Origin: Armillaria gallica
Taxonomy: Eukaryota > Basidiomycota > Agaricomycetes > Agaricales > Physalacriaceae
Length of the DNA stretch: 64,000 nt
Direction: 5' to 3'
Assembly (NCBI GenBank): GCA_037576215.1
Contig: JBANDB010000003.1
Coordinates: forward strand, 6,324,001 to 6,388,000
A program made the translations under genes and the position numbers. The stretch's first letter is position 1. Every line of letters begins with the position of its first letter. Shown one piece after another: positions 34,410-46,800 of the stretch. The notes under the pieces are model-generated. The model searched no databases, had not been told where the DNA came from, and worked only from the letters and a program-made list of their open reading frames with translations.

Positions 34410-35375
34410 CCGACTACTTATTGAAGCCCTTCGTTTGAGCCTAATGTTGCAACCTCCGGTACTAGAGAATTGGACTACAAAGCAGATTGTACAGGTCGTT
34501 TTTTCCACTCATCTATTGCCAGAGTTGCTTCCTTCACACCAATGCCAAATTCGGTCTGCACAACACAAACAGCACAACGTATGCAAACCAAGCGGTTGCA
34601 TGAGGTGAATATCGTCCTGAGTGTGAAAACATCATATTGAGGGCCTTCAAGGCCTCCAAGTTGCGTCGATGTTGAGAGAGCGACTGCACTAGTTAGTACA
34701 GAAGGAGTCAGCAATGTCGATGATTTCGGCGAGATACCGTATCTTTCGACACTCAGGACAGCTAAACGCCACGCCCACCTAAGCAGTGAGTGCATATATA
34801 AGGATGGACCTTGAGTAGGTCCATGTTAACCATTGCAGGACCTTCCTGTACGGTATCCAGACTTACTGACTATCTTGATCTCACGAATATTATTGGTGGC
34901 CCCAGAGAACGCAGTATCGACTGAGAATAAACATATATCAGTGATATTAGGCACTATAGAAGAGATAGGCCCCACTCGAAATAAACGGTCACAGCTACTA
35001 AGGTATCGCCTCTCAATGCATAGCTGTCCTCAGCCTTGACGCAACACCATCCTGGATTTATGCAGAGCGAATGAGTCTGGGATGTAACATGAATCACTAG
35101 GTCCTCAAGTTTGGTGACTGAGTAGTGCGATCACGATATCTATCATGGGCGGGTTCTCATGCATCCGACTGGATCACTCCCCCACCGGCCCCAGATGATT
35201 CATGTGTGAAGCTAGGAGAAACGCCCAAGAGCTTCGCCGCCCAATCCATGACAACAGCCTCTAGTTCACTGCACACAGGGCCTGAGACATGTTAACGACC
35301 CTATTGCCTTACGAAAAGACAATCGAATACCTACCGTAAAAACGGGGTTGGCAACACTGCTAGCATAGAGGCCGC
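34410..35375. other. Intergenic, no confident gene
   Basis: A minus-strand frame at 34475-34795 (106 codons, start MHSLLRWAWRLAVL) has no recognisable motif. The rest is broken in all frames. Confidence 0.35.
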
Positions 35376-37620
35376 GAGGTCTCCGAGAATGTGCACGCGA
35401 TTAGGAAGTAGGCAAAGAAGGACAGATGCTCGCGCCGTTATAATACCCGGAATGAAAGTAACACGCGTCCTACTTTGGGTTTGGTTCCCCTAAGTAAACC
35501 TGGGTTTCCTTTGTGGTTATAGACGACTGGTGAACCGAAAAAGGTTCAAAACAACAGAAAAAGTGACTGCACGCGATTCTCACTGGGAAGTACCCACTCC
35601 ACGAATCGAACGTGTGCATTGACCATTGTGTCGTTACACTATAATGTGGATGGGATGTTCGCTTCTGGGACGAACTATATCAAGGCGGCGGGACTGCGGA
35701 AAGGGCGAGTCAGAATATTACAAGTGTGTGGGAAGAAGAATCAGAGATTGAGTAATGGCGTGGATGACGGCGGCGCGGGCGATGTATCGTAGCTGACCCT
35801 AATGCACGGGGAGAGTGTCGAAGACGACTCTAAACACGTCTTGTCCCGCATCCGTTGAATAAGAAAACCAATGTAGAGCGCAGAAAATCACTCGGATTTG
35901 TTTTATCCAGCAACCACGAACAAAAGAAGATCCCGGATATACGACCGTTTCACCTCCAGGAGTCGAACCTGGCACAAATATTATCAATTCCGCTAGGCTA
36001 CGTACACGTGCGCGGTATTGATAGTTGCATCTCCTTGGCCTGAATACAAGCGGGCCGTTTTGGCACAGACAGCGAGACAAGTGGAGAAGTATGCGATCGA
36101 ACATCCTTCCCTACGTACATGTCCCGTCCTGCCAGGACGCGACGCGTGAAGTCTTGAAATGACCATCAGGACGGTCTCTGGGAAGAGGCGAGCAAGTGGG
36201 ATGGCCATTCCCTAGGAGGGACGTCATATTTTGGAGAGCTGCATCTCGAAAGGTTGTTCCAAGTCAAAGTCGGGACACAGCATACCAAATATCTACATTG
36301 AGGGCTGTTGAGTGGACCGTACACAAACAACGACCCGCAGCAACGCACCAAGATTATCCTGCGCGCACTGACCTCCTCGTCATCTCCTCTAAGTATATCC
36401 ACGGAGGTGTGAGCAACGTCCAGAACTTCGGCAATGGTCGTAGGACCCTATCGGTTAACGCTACCGCGTCAAGGCCACTGACCCTATCCGTCATTAGGTT
36501 GATATCGTCGTCTGTCTACGAGAGACTAGTTTTTCGGCCACCATCGGGTGTCAACAGTAGTATGTGTCGGTTTCATGCTTTCACCCCCAGGATTCGAACC
36601 TGGTGCATTACACGTACTCGATAGGCTACAATAGATTGCAACTAGAGGTCATGAGGAAGAGCCAGATATCCAGTGCATCACGATACGAAGCGCAAACGAA
36701 GGATTTGGGCTAGCAAAAGAAGGGATCATGCCGTGTACCCAAAACTCGTCAGCTCACACGTATCTTCTCCTATCCCGCCCTTCAGATGTGAATCGGACGG
36801 GCATATACGGACTACGGGAGTTCCGTCTACCAGGCGACCTCACCCAAATGCGCCCAAGGCAAGTGTTGCTAACAGCGGCGCCTCCGACGATACGAGCGCG
36901 TTGTTCTCAGTGAATCGAGTCGATGAGAATCCATGCACGCACACCAAGAGGGATATGATTCTTTCTAATCGAAGCGCGTCTACATTCAAGCTTTCCCTCC
37001 AAGGAATATGAACGAGCGTGTGCGAGTCATGAGCCAAGGGTGCGATAAAGTTCAATTACACGCTATCGGTCCGTTTCGTTCCACTCAAGGAAACACATTA
37101 AAAGTCGGTAAGTCACAGTCAGAGAGCGGGAGGGATGACATGACATACCAAGTATACGCTCCTACATTGTCTGTCCTACTGCATAAACTCAGATATGATA
37201 TGTCACCCCCAGGATTCGAATCTGGTGCATCACCCGTACCCAATAGGCTGCTATAGACTGCAGCCACTTCCTGCATCGAGGAGTCAGATTTTCGTCCTTG
37301 CTCTCGGGAAGTAATAAGTTTGAAAGGGCCGGATATTCGAACCGCTCACAGGCATCTTCTCCGACCGCCATTTGAGAAATACGGCATAGCCGCGCTCAAA
37401 CAGGGACAGTGAGGTTTCGTTTGCCGGGGGACCTTGTCCAGACGTCACGGTGTAACCTTGAGGGACTCAGATGGTGTCAACGGCCTGCAGGCGGGAAGCG
37501 GGTTCAGCGTGCTAGTAATCGTCCGGGTGTGAACGTGAACATTGAGCCTAGATGCTCATTAGAGTTCCAAAATGATAAAGAAGGCAAGCCTCGTACCAGG
37601 AATTCCACCGCTCTCTCTGC
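35376..37620 (-). repeat. tRNA-like module array in inverted orientation, unit F
   Basis: Read on the minus strand it holds S1 at 37203-37250 and 36581-36628, S2 at 35949-36000 and S3 at 35591-35650, the same order as elsewhere. The S2 copy has an exact A-box (TAGCCTAGCGG) and B-box (GGTTCGACTCC). The left part (35376-36260) is repeated in direct orientation at 50227-51080. Confidence 0.8.
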
Positions 37621-38133
37621 GCCAATTTGACGCACCGGTCCAACACTGCGCTTGTCATCCGACACCGTCAAGCCTCTACACACACTTTAAGTACTCCTTG
37701 CCTCGTTGCTTCGTCAAAAGAGAAACGTCATACGTCGACGATTTCCTTCATGATGAAGTACGCTTTGCACGTGGATCTTTCTGGACTGGCATGTGGCGTC
37801 TGGCTTTCCCACGTTTGCATTACCTTTCCGAGAACTCTCACTCCTCCTTGACCGCTCTCGGAAAAGTACGTTTGTCAAGGTGAAGCACCGCATCGGAGGA
37901 GATTATTCTGCGCAAAAAGATGGATGAAGAGATTGCCGCCAGAGATGCCCCATCTCCGATAGAGGCTGTCCCAGGGCTTCTTTATACAAACAAAGGTGCT
38001 GTGACAAATCCGCAAAAAGGCTGCCTCATGATGCGATAATTTTAGGCATAAGAAGCTGTCTTCGATGCATCTGTTGAATGAAGAAGGACATGTCGGATGC
38101 GACAACTTTGTAGTAGACACTTGGTGCGATAAT

Positions 38134-38371
38134 CTTTACAACTATTTGCATACAGCTTGACAGTCAGAGACGTTTTTGTGGATGAAAGGAAGTTCGGACT
38201 TCATCATACACCGCGATTTTGGGCGCGAAATGGCTTCCGAGATTGCCGAAAGAGTGATAAACCACCCACATACGCGTCATCACCATGGTTTATGGCAAAG
38301 TCCAAATCGCTCTCTTCTCTCGGCACGCAAAACGCATCCTACTGTCAAGCTGTGTGCAAACAGCTATAAGT
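38134..38371. mobile_element. Small fold-back (MITE-like) insertion in the left duplication arm
   Basis: ACAGCTTGACAGT (38152-38164) and its exact complement ACTGTCAAGCTGT (38341-38353) form the core of inverted repeats. They extend outward, imperfectly, over about 25-28 bp (TTTGCAYACAGC...). The right arm of the duplication lacks the block: there GATAATCTT runs straight into TTTCTTCTCACAG. Flanks suggest a TA target, but the exact ends are uncertain. No coding capacity. Confidence 0.65.
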
Positions 38372-38654
38372 TTCTCCTCGCAGTTGATTAAATTTCTAGG
38401 GTGGTTTCATTATCAGTTTGATTTCAACGCACCGGCGTCTCTTTCGCTTTTAATGTGGTTCCGGGATCTTCTGATTCTGACGGTGGAGCAGCATCATGAT
38501 GTTGAACATGGTTGTTTGGTTCGTTTCAACTCGGTGTCTGCGGCGTGATGCTGACCGGCCTTGGATGTTTTTTTTTATACTTCTCATGATGAAGGTCGAA
38601 GATATATGTACCGGTTCTGTCCCTTCAAATCGGTAAAACAACCCCAGACACAGC

Positions 38655-40113
38655 ATGCAGCCCGTCCCCGCAGGTTATCCCATAGAAAAGCTGTAAGTCA
38701 TAATCTTGAAGTCGAGTGGTATATGCACTAAGGCATCTCATTTCAGCTCTGGACCTTTGGTTTGTCAAATCGTATGTTTAGTCTACTCAATCCCTAACAC
38801 GATCATTCAGGTTGTGGCTTATCTCTTGCACTGGGGACTCTTCGGGACCCTTTCTGTGCAACTGTGTGCGTCGGTCCGAATCGGTCTCCGGTAGATTGTT
38901 TCTAATTCATTTTCATTAGATCTCTATTATCTAGCATTTCCGAACGACAGAAAATTCACAAAATATCTCGTCTATAGTGTCTACATCATCGAGTTTGTTC
39001 AGACGATGCTCTTCACCCACGACGCTTTCGCGGTGTTCGGGTATGGCTTCGGTGACATCGAAGCCCTGACTAGAGTGCATTTCAATTGGCTTACCGTCCC
39101 TATCATGAGCGCTGTCGGTACGTGCAGCATCTTCTGCTCGTTTTCCTGTTAATTATCATTCGGGGTGCAGTTGCTTTTATCGGGCAGGTCTTCTACGCAT
39201 ACCGAATCTTCATATTGTCAAAGTCACGAATTATCCCTCTATTCGTCATCTGTGTTCGTTTCCGTGCTCTTTCTCCGTGACAATTTAGCTCATCTATTTA
39301 CAGGTGTCCCTGACCAGTTCTGTGGCAGCTATAATCACAGGTGCCTACTGTTTCCCGGCAGACAGCGTCACGGAACTCAATAACCAGAGGATGTCCATTG
39401 CCGTCGGGGTGAGTAATTGATTAGATGCTTCCCAAGTTCATTGTACTGACCTATGTGTAGATTTGGTGCGGAGCCTCCGCCTTATGTGATATCATTATCG
39501 CCATCTGCATGACTTACTACGTGAGCTCTGTGTCTCTCAATTATTATTGATAACGCTTATACTCTTTGTAGCTTATGCGCAGCAATACTGGTTTCCGCCG
39601 CACTCGAATGCTGGTCTCAAAGCTAATTCGGCTGACTATCGAAACAGGAACTGTGACAGGTACTTACCTATCCACCGTTGTCACAAAATTAACACCGCCT
39701 ACTTTTTAGCTGTCGTCGTTCTACTCAACCTCGTCCTGTTTTTTGCGTTTCCTCATCAGACCTTCTATGGGACAACATCTGTCATCATACCCAAACTGTA
39801 TTCTAATGCCATTCTCGTGGTGCTGAATTCGCGGATCCGAATTGTGGGCGGACGGGATACCTATACGTCGTCTACCGACATGAGCATCACGACTACTATG
39901 ATGAGGGGTATCTCATCCCAAACAACGGAAGGCACACAGCCTGCGGACGGGATGCAAGGACAGGTGTCGGTGGTTACGATAACTCAAGAAGTCTTCAATG
40001 ATGATCATAAAATGGATCGAACGAGGGTTAGTCAGGGTGATTCATGTGCTTTGTTGAAGCTGATTTCCCCCCAGGAGAAACCGCAGCGCAGCAGTATAAG
40101 CCTCTCAGTGTAA
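38655..40113 (+). CDS. DUF6534 seven-helix membrane protein, left copy
   Basis: ATG at 38655. The first exons are 38655-38692, a 13-nt exon 38747-38759 and 38811-38865. Further exons are bounded by canonical introns (for example GTACGTGC...GTGCAG near 39118-39171 and GTGAGTAATTG...GTGTAG near 39410-39460). The stop is at 40111-40113. The translation contains the family pattern: LHWGLFGTLSVQL, a soluble loop with LFTHDAFAVFGYGFGD, AFIGQVFYAYRIFILSKS, GIWCGASALCDIIIAICM, LMRSNTGFRRTRMLVSKLIR and PKLYSNAILVVLNSRIR. DUF6534 proteins are predicted seven-pass membrane proteins abundant in mushrooms; their function is unknown and a receptor role is only a guess. The serine/threonine-rich tail is cytosolic by analogy. 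Confidence 0.85.
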
Positions 40114-40463
40114 CCGATAGAAAGAACCTTCACACCGTGTATGGGAAGCCTGCTCTCATTTATTCATCGTTTCATTGTAATGACCACTGATGTCAATTTA
40201 AACGTATTACTCGGCTTACTTCCCTCCAAGTCTAAGCAGTTCGCGTACATCTCGCCCAAAAGGCCTCCGCGCATGATCGCCATGCGCAAAGAAGCCAAAT
40301 GTCACAACGAGCGCGGCTTGGAGGCATTCTTATTCATATGTGCGAGCCTTTCGTCTGCTAAGAAGAAAGTTTAGACGAGTCAAAGCGGCAAGTGGGAAGG
40401 AAGAATGGTCGTCCGTTCCGCATCCCATTCCCACTCGGCCGTAGATGACTAGATGCAAGCCAG

Positions 40464-40512
40464 TTCACGTCCAGGACTCGAACCTGGTGCATTATACATA
40501 CTGAATAGACTG
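40464..40512 (-). repeat. Isolated S1 tRNA-like module
   Basis: On the minus strand a T-arm CCAGG-TTCGAGT-CCTGG follows ATGTATAATGCA. It lies between the DUF6534 and HET genes, apart from a full array unit. Confidence 0.75.
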
Positions 40513-40891
40513 GTAGGGAACGACAATTTCGGTGCGCGTCTATGCATTGCAGAAAATAAAGTCGAATCCAAGGGGACGAGTACCGTGTCTTCTGTACCGT
40601 AGTCAAAGTTGGCGAGAGCAAGCAATGAGGGTGCACAGAGTAATCTTCGAAGTAAGTTGTAAGCCACTGTTCTTTTACTCGAACAGCCTCGAGCACTTCG
40701 TCGGTGAAGCTGTGCTGGAACCGACTATCATGCCTTGCCCCAAAGTATCCGAAATTCGAATGACCGAGCGCCACAGGACACAGGACACGCAAGTAGTCAA
40801 CAAGGACAACTGCCAGCCTCACGACCCACAGATAATGATGATGGTTGCACATCAGACACGCTTTTTTAAGCTATTAGATATTTCATTAACA

Positions 40892-42514
40892 TCACAATAG
40901 GGTAACCTTCGACAATCTGACGATGCGCATGTTATTCAGTCTGTCCGTTTCGTTGTCGTCGGGAATTTCGAAAACTGATACTTTCTCAAATCCCCAGTGT
41001 CCTATCCCGAGGGCCCGAATCTTCCCAGCTGCCCAATGCCCCTCCACAGTGTACCGTTGTAGTCCGCGGCTGGCTAACAGTGTATACGAGTCTTCAGGTA
41101 TCGGGAATTGGTGGGTAGCGACGATTTGGATCGTGTGATGCTTCCCCTGCCGACCCTTGACGATCAGCTCTCCACGTCGCAATCGTCCCTTTGGGTCTCC
41201 CACAGCCAACCCTCGTACAGTTCCACTTAGAAACCAATGTCCATCATACGTGTCGACATTCGTCTTGTCGTCCCAACAAAGATCTTCGCAGCCGGTCGGA
41301 GTCATGCTCTTAGTGATCCACAGAATGTCCTCGGTCATGACCTGTTTCCATGTCGGTCTCCATGCTTTGTCTCCATCCCCGGGGCTTGGATATAAAAAGA
41401 GCAGCTGAGTACGATACGAATTTTGCATCGTATTCACAAGCGCCGTCCAGGCATCCTCAACAGACTGCGTCTCGTAGTACGCCGGTATCGTGCCCGACTC
41501 TAGAAGAAATGCGAGCCCAGCAACTCTGTCCACAGGATTCTGTGATACGCGCTCCTTCATCTGCGCTAGCGCATGAAATATATCAGAGTCACCAGTGCCG
41601 AGGTTCTTGAAACATCCCAATTTCCGGTAAAAGGTTTGTAGTCTCTTCTCTGCGTGACGATCCTCCGAGTCCTCATCTATCTGCATGGTGTCGCTCCGCG
41701 AAAGAGTACCGTCCGTAACCCCACCAATCATCCTATTCGTGCTGATCTCTTGTAGCGTCCAGGCGCGATTGAACCAACACCGATTACTTTCCAGGTTGTC
41801 TGTCCCGAAACTGAAAGGCAGGCCCAGCCCGCTAAAGTAATACACCACCCTCGCAGCGATGCGATAGACGTGTCCGATAGTGGGCACATCGAGTTTCCAC
41901 TCTTCCTCGCGCAGATCCTCCCTCTGCCCGCCTTTTTGTCTCAAACAGAGGACATCCAACCACACATACTCCGCTCCCAGATTCAGCATCTCAATGCGGA
42001 TGAGGTCCAGGTTGGCGCCTTTGGGGATGGGCACGGGCCATTGGTATCCGTTGATGGGAGTCGATACATCAGAACGATCGTTCTCGTCCATCCAAGCATG
42101 CGATATTGCCCAAAGTTGCTTCGGACGTTGGATAACCCAGTACGGGACCACTCTATTGCTATAGAGATCCCAGACACGTCGAGGGGGCATCTTTGGATTG
42201 ATTATCCGTGTATCAGGTAGCGCTTTCTGTCGTATTTTCTGGTCTTTCGCTTGACAATTTCGCAGGATGTTAACCACTGCCCCAATGTCTTCGCACCAAA
42301 ATGGGCGGAGAAGGCCAAATGCGGTGCCAAAATCGCAACCCATCACTATGTGGGCGTCAAAAAGAGAAGACCGAGAGCGGGTGTCTCTTTGGGAGGTTCC
42401 AAGGATGCGATTGAGCTCAATGAGAAGTTCAGTAGTGCCCAAATCGGCGCAGGGTCTATCAGCGCAACGGCGTGGTAGGACAGGATATGATGTACAGGTA
42501 TAGGTTCGTTGCAT
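40892..42514 (-). CDS. HET-domain protein (heterokaryon incompatibility family)
   Basis: Uninterrupted frame of 540 codons. The HET signature blocks are present: PRRVWDLYSN (residues 111-120), LWAISHAW (134-141), EYVWLDVLCLRQ (182-193) and CWFNRAWTLQE (246-256). This arrangement is typical of basidiomycete HET proteins that begin with a short N-terminal helical region. HET domains are related to TIR-type folds. In ascomycetes they trigger cell death after fusion of incompatible hyphae; in mushrooms most members are uncharacterised. The C-terminal half has no recognised partner domain such as NACHT or WD40. No intron is needed, and an additional upstream exon cannot be excluded. Neighbours are unrelated. 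Confidence 0.88.
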   Translation of the reverse strand: MQRTYTCTSYPVLPRRCADRPCADLGTTELLIELNRILGTSQRDTRSRSSLFDAHIVMGCDFGTAFGLLRPFWCEDIGAVVNILRNCQAKDQKIRQKALPDTRIINPKMPPRRVWDLYSNRVVPYWVIQRPKQLWAISHAWMDENDRSDVSTPINGYQWPVPIPKGANLDLIRIEMLNLGAEYVWLDVLCLRQKGGQREDLREEEWKLDVPTIGHVYRIAARVVYYFSGLGLPFSFGTDNLESNRCWFNRAWTLQEISTNRMIGGVTDGTLSRSDTMQIDEDSEDRHAEKRLQTFYRKLGCFKNLGTGDSDIFHALAQMKERVSQNPVDRVAGLAFLLESGTIPAYYETQSVEDAWTALVNTMQNSYRTQLLFLYPSPGDGDKAWRPTWKQVMTEDILWITKSMTPTGCEDLCWDDKTNVDTYDGHWFLSGTVRGLAVGDPKGRLRRGELIVKGRQGKHHTIQIVATHQFPIPEDSYTLLASRGLQRYTVEGHWAAGKIRALGIGHWGFEKVSVFEIPDDNETDRLNNMRIVRLSKVTLL

Positions 42515-43663
42515 TGGAACTTGAATCGACGATGCCGTTTGGTCGGTCTCAGTATCAGCGGAAAGGGTGACTTCGCGGAGATATTTGAGATGTCCCGCCT
42601 ATAGATGATTCGTTAAACATGGTTGCATTTTGTTTGTTCCAGCCTACATACCATTTTAGCTTGTCGATGTGTATCATCCCTCCAGCACTGCACCGTACGG
42701 AAAAGCAGCTCTTCAGGGGATAATGTACCTATCTGGGATGAGGACGCGAAACGAAACTGAAGCAATCGTACGCACTATTTAAGTCAACCATACTTCAGTT
42801 GGTCGGGCGGAGATCCAGATGTCAGCCAATGAGAGACCGGATGGTGTCGAGGGTGTAATGGCACAGAGAGCCCGGTATTTATGGGTTCAGAGGACCGGGT
42901 CATATTATATGTAACAGGCAGCGAACTAGTAGACAACATCCTTCATGGAATAGATTGTGGAGCATCCATTTGGGTGACACATCACTAGAAGCTGCGACCG
43001 GCGTCTTCCCAGATAGCAATTACAAGGACTTGTTGACTGTATCCCAGGTAGTATGCGAGGAACAATAAGAGCTTATTGTCCAGCCAAAGCGAACCACGGA
43101 TTCGCTGGCCCGAATCCACGAAACAAGGTCACTAGGCAGTAAGTGAGGTACTATAATGGGAAATGCCGAGATCACAGAGCGTGAGGTAATACTGCTGCGA
43201 TAATTACCATAGACTGTGGCAGGGAAAATCTATTTCTCATGCAGACACGCGGCGCCGGGCGGGACCGCTACTTATTTTTTTTCTGCCTTGGAGGTCACTA
43301 TTCGATTGCAGTATGTGAGAAAACCCCACAGTGATAGCGTGGTCTCGATACGCGAGGACACTGCGGTGATAGCTTCGAGGGGCTCGAATATGGTAGTGGT
43401 GGCAACACGGTTAAGACATTGGTAGCGTCGAATCAGGATGTTGGTGATGGTGTTGGTAACGGCATAAGGTCCCAATAAGGAACGGCCGTGCCCACGGCCC
43501 TAACGTGGCATGCCATGCGCCATGGCCGCGAAGGATCGTACCGTTGTGATCGCACTTTTGAGTGCGTCACGCGGAGTAGGGTCGACCAAAGTATATCGCC
43601 ATCTGCTTTTCCTTGTTCGTTCTATTTTCTCTGATGCCGCCAATATATTCTGATACAGACGAC
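42515..43663. other. Upstream region of the HET gene, no gene seen
   Basis: No open frame with recognisable motif. GC-rich, partly palindromic stretch near 43490-43530 (GGCATGCC, GCCATGGC). Confidence 0.4.
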
Positions 43664-43881
43664 ACTGTACCTTTGATTTGAGACCCTTGCTTGTTCACAA
43701 GTTGGGATCTATAAATCACATGTGCCAGCGAATGGAAATGTATGTTTGTGAGGGTGTTCTTTTGGTTGCGGCCACCGATGAGCTTCAGCCAGTGGCTGTG
43801 CTGAGTATCCCTCTTCCTCCCGTCTTCATCATCAAGGAAATCGTTTGACTATTCTTCCTCTACAAGCAACGAGGAAATATA
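43664..43881 (+). repeat. Near-identical copy of 21047-21264
   Basis: About two differences in 218 bp, whereas neighbouring array sequence is clearly more diverged. It forms the left edge of the next array unit. Confidence 0.8.
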
Positions 43882-46800
43882 GCCTGGAGTACTTTGGTTT
43901 GGTCCGAAGTTTAGAAGCTCTGCTGATAGGCGGGCGATTCCAAGCAGCATGAGGGAGCATGGTCTCGCCCTGGAAACTTTGGTACGAGACTTGCTTTCTG
44001 TATCACGTTGGAACTCTGATAAGCATCTAGATTCACACCTGGGCGATTAACTGTCTGCTGAACAAACGCCGCTTCCCATTGACACCCGATGGGCAGAACC
44101 CCATTGTCGCTGTATGAGGTCACCTATGACTCGGAGCCTGGTTTCTGCATCTCCGTCGACGGTGTTCTCTCCATTAGTACGTCTTCCTTGGGGACGTCAT
44201 CCTTCCCGTCCCCTTCTTCGTCGCGGTGAGACAAGAATCACATGCCTGTCGACTCATCACCCATCCCCATAGGCGACGTGGTTGCCGAAGAAACAACACC
44301 AGCCACACACCTGCCATCAAGATATACCAGTTGTGATTCCTCTGCGAACTCTCTGCCATTCCATACCTCTTGGTCTTGATGTTCGTTGACTTCACCGAGA
44401 ACAACGCGACCAAGGCATCGGGAGACGCGACAAACAAGGGGCGAGGCTAGCTTGGTCGCACACCTGCCCTCCTTTCCTTGTATCTACGGGTCGTTTTCTC
44501 TCTGCTACCGCATGATACCCCAACTTACAAGAACAATATAACGTCATTTTTAAGACGCTCCATATCAGATCCAGATCTAGAGCCCCAATGTCATTTACCC
44601 TCCAAGTTCCTCTTATATAGGATAATATCTCTCCGACATTCGTTTAGCAACTTCCACCCGGTCCTCGTTTGCAGAGGTTGACGGATCCTCGCTGCAACCA
44701 AGGCCCATAGCCTGCACATACACACCAGGTTAGAACCATGGGGTGAACTTGCTCAATGTTCAGCAGTTTCCTGCTCGGCCCCAGGATTCGGACTCTGGAG
44801 CCACGTTCTTTGGTATAAAGAAGTGATAGACAAGACCACAGTATGGGTATTGTAGCTAGGTCCCCTGGCAGGCGAAACCCTCTTGTCGCTGTTTGAACTC
44901 GCCTAGGCCGTGTTTGCTCGTCCAAATAGTGGTTGGAGAAGAGGCTTGCGCGCGGACAAAATTTAGGTGCACGACATCCTAGGGCTACGACTCGTGCGGA
45001 ATGATTTTCTTCTACTCCAGCCCAAACCCTTCGTTCGCACCCCCATGTCATGATGCACCTCAGCCTGCCCCCGGCCCCTTCAAACTTACTACCGAGAGCA
45101 GGGACGGAAATACACTCTTCCCGATCTCCTCTATTTACGGGAGATGGTTGCCGTCTATCGTAGCCTATTGGATATGCGTAATGCACCAGGTTCGAATCCT
45201 GGGGGTGGAATCAGATAGGTATTCATAAGAACTATCTCTTGACAATAGTGATGCTAGTAGGAACATATGCTATATTCTCTGACCCTGACTCGTCGATTTT
45301 AGTGGGTTCCTTGAGCCGAATGAAATGGACCGATCGTGTGTAATCGAACATCACCCCAACCTCGCACATAACTCGCACACGTTCGTTCACATTGTTTGGA
45401 CTCGGAGGGAAGGCTCCAATGTAGACACGCACGAATCATTAGCTCCGTTTCCAACACCTCTACCACCACCGGCAAAGTGGGAGTGCGGCCCCGACGCGTT
45501 CGATCCGCGCAGTGGTTTATCACCTCGTTACGGATCTTTTTTTCCCTCCTCTCCTACGACAGACCCACTCGAATTACGCTTCCATTGAGATGGCAAGGAG
45601 GAATCCCACTGGAAGAAGAAGGAGGATACAGCTCTCAAGACAGGGTGTTCATGTATGACGCGCTCATCCGCCAGTTCTGAAAATGCCTCCTGCAAAGAGA
45701 GCTGTATGACGCGATTTGGGATTCTGTTCTTTGTGTATCGATTTGGAACGCCCACTTGGGTGCAGCTCTCCCGAACATGATATCTTTCCTCGGGAACGAC
45801 ATTCAGCACGATCATGGCCTCCCACATTGCTACGGCTCGCTCACCATCAGGCCGATACAGGCCACCACGGCGACGTCCAATCCGCAAAATACCGATATCC
45901 ATCCAAAAAACCCAGGCCAGGTCTGTAACGGAAGGAGAACATTCCACCATCGCAAACTCGTCCTGCAGTCGGAAAGAGTTTGGTATGCACAAAGCTTGAG
46001 GATGGTGGGCACCGTTATATTCGGTCTGGAACTTCGCTTCTGCTTTCTCAAAGGTACGCGTTGGATGTGAGTACAGTCATCTTATACTTATGCGCACTTA
46101 GATCTTCATTTTCGTCGTACCTCCTTCATTATATGCGCGCGCAGGCCATCAAGTATTCCCTTTGATCCATCTCTTTACACTCTCCTCGTAGCGAGACGAG
46201 GCGATGATACTGCATTTTCCGGATCCTTGGACCGAAGCTGATTGTTGTGCTCGTTCCTAGTTTCTCCGCCTCGGAAGGAGTACATTCCACCATCGCAAAC
46301 TTGTCCTGCAGTCGGAAAGAGTTTGGTATGCACAGAGCTTGAGGATGGGGGTGGGTACTGTTATTTCGGTCTGGAATTTCGCTTCTGCTTTCTCAAAGGT
46401 ACGCGTGGGATGTAAGTACAGTCATCTTGTACTTGTGCGTACTTAGATCTTCACTTTCGTCGTTCCTCCCTCATTATATGCGCGCGCAGGCCATCAAGTA
46501 ATCCCTTTGATCCATCTCTTTACCCCCTCTCGTAGCGAGACGAGGCGATGATACTGCATTTTCCGGATCCTTGGACCAAAGCTGATTGTTGTGCTCGTTC
46601 CTAGTTTCTCCGCCTTGGTCCGAATCTATGCGATAATGCATCTTTACGTGGACAATTCAGGTTCACGGAACATCGATATCCGTGACGCTATCTAAATCGC
46701 TTTTCACGTTGTTCGGGCACTGGTCGATCCCGAAGACAGGGATAGCCTATTGGATATGCGTAAAGCACCAGGTTCGAGTCCTGGGGGTGAAATCATCTGT

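Larger units (their letters stand above)
36950..40290. repeat. Left arm of an inverted segmental duplication
   Basis: This segment is the reverse complement, with small and large gaps, of about 52940-56700. It includes an S1 repeat, about 1 kb of upstream sequence, the whole DUF6534 gene and about 170 bp downstream (to CATGCGCAAA near 40290). Differences are a fold-back insertion in this arm and a hAT-type insertion in the other. Confidence 0.88.

Noticed and set aside
34475..34795. 106-codon minus-strand frame as a gene
   Set aside because: No recognisable domain, no splice partners and no supporting homologous copy.
38176..38391. 71-codon frame inside the left-arm insertion as a transposase
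   Set aside because: It lies across the fold-back element and its border, has no transposase motif and is far too short.
40141..40374. 77-codon frame after the left DUF6534 gene
   Set aside because: It lies in the shared downstream flank of the duplication and is not preserved in the right copy.
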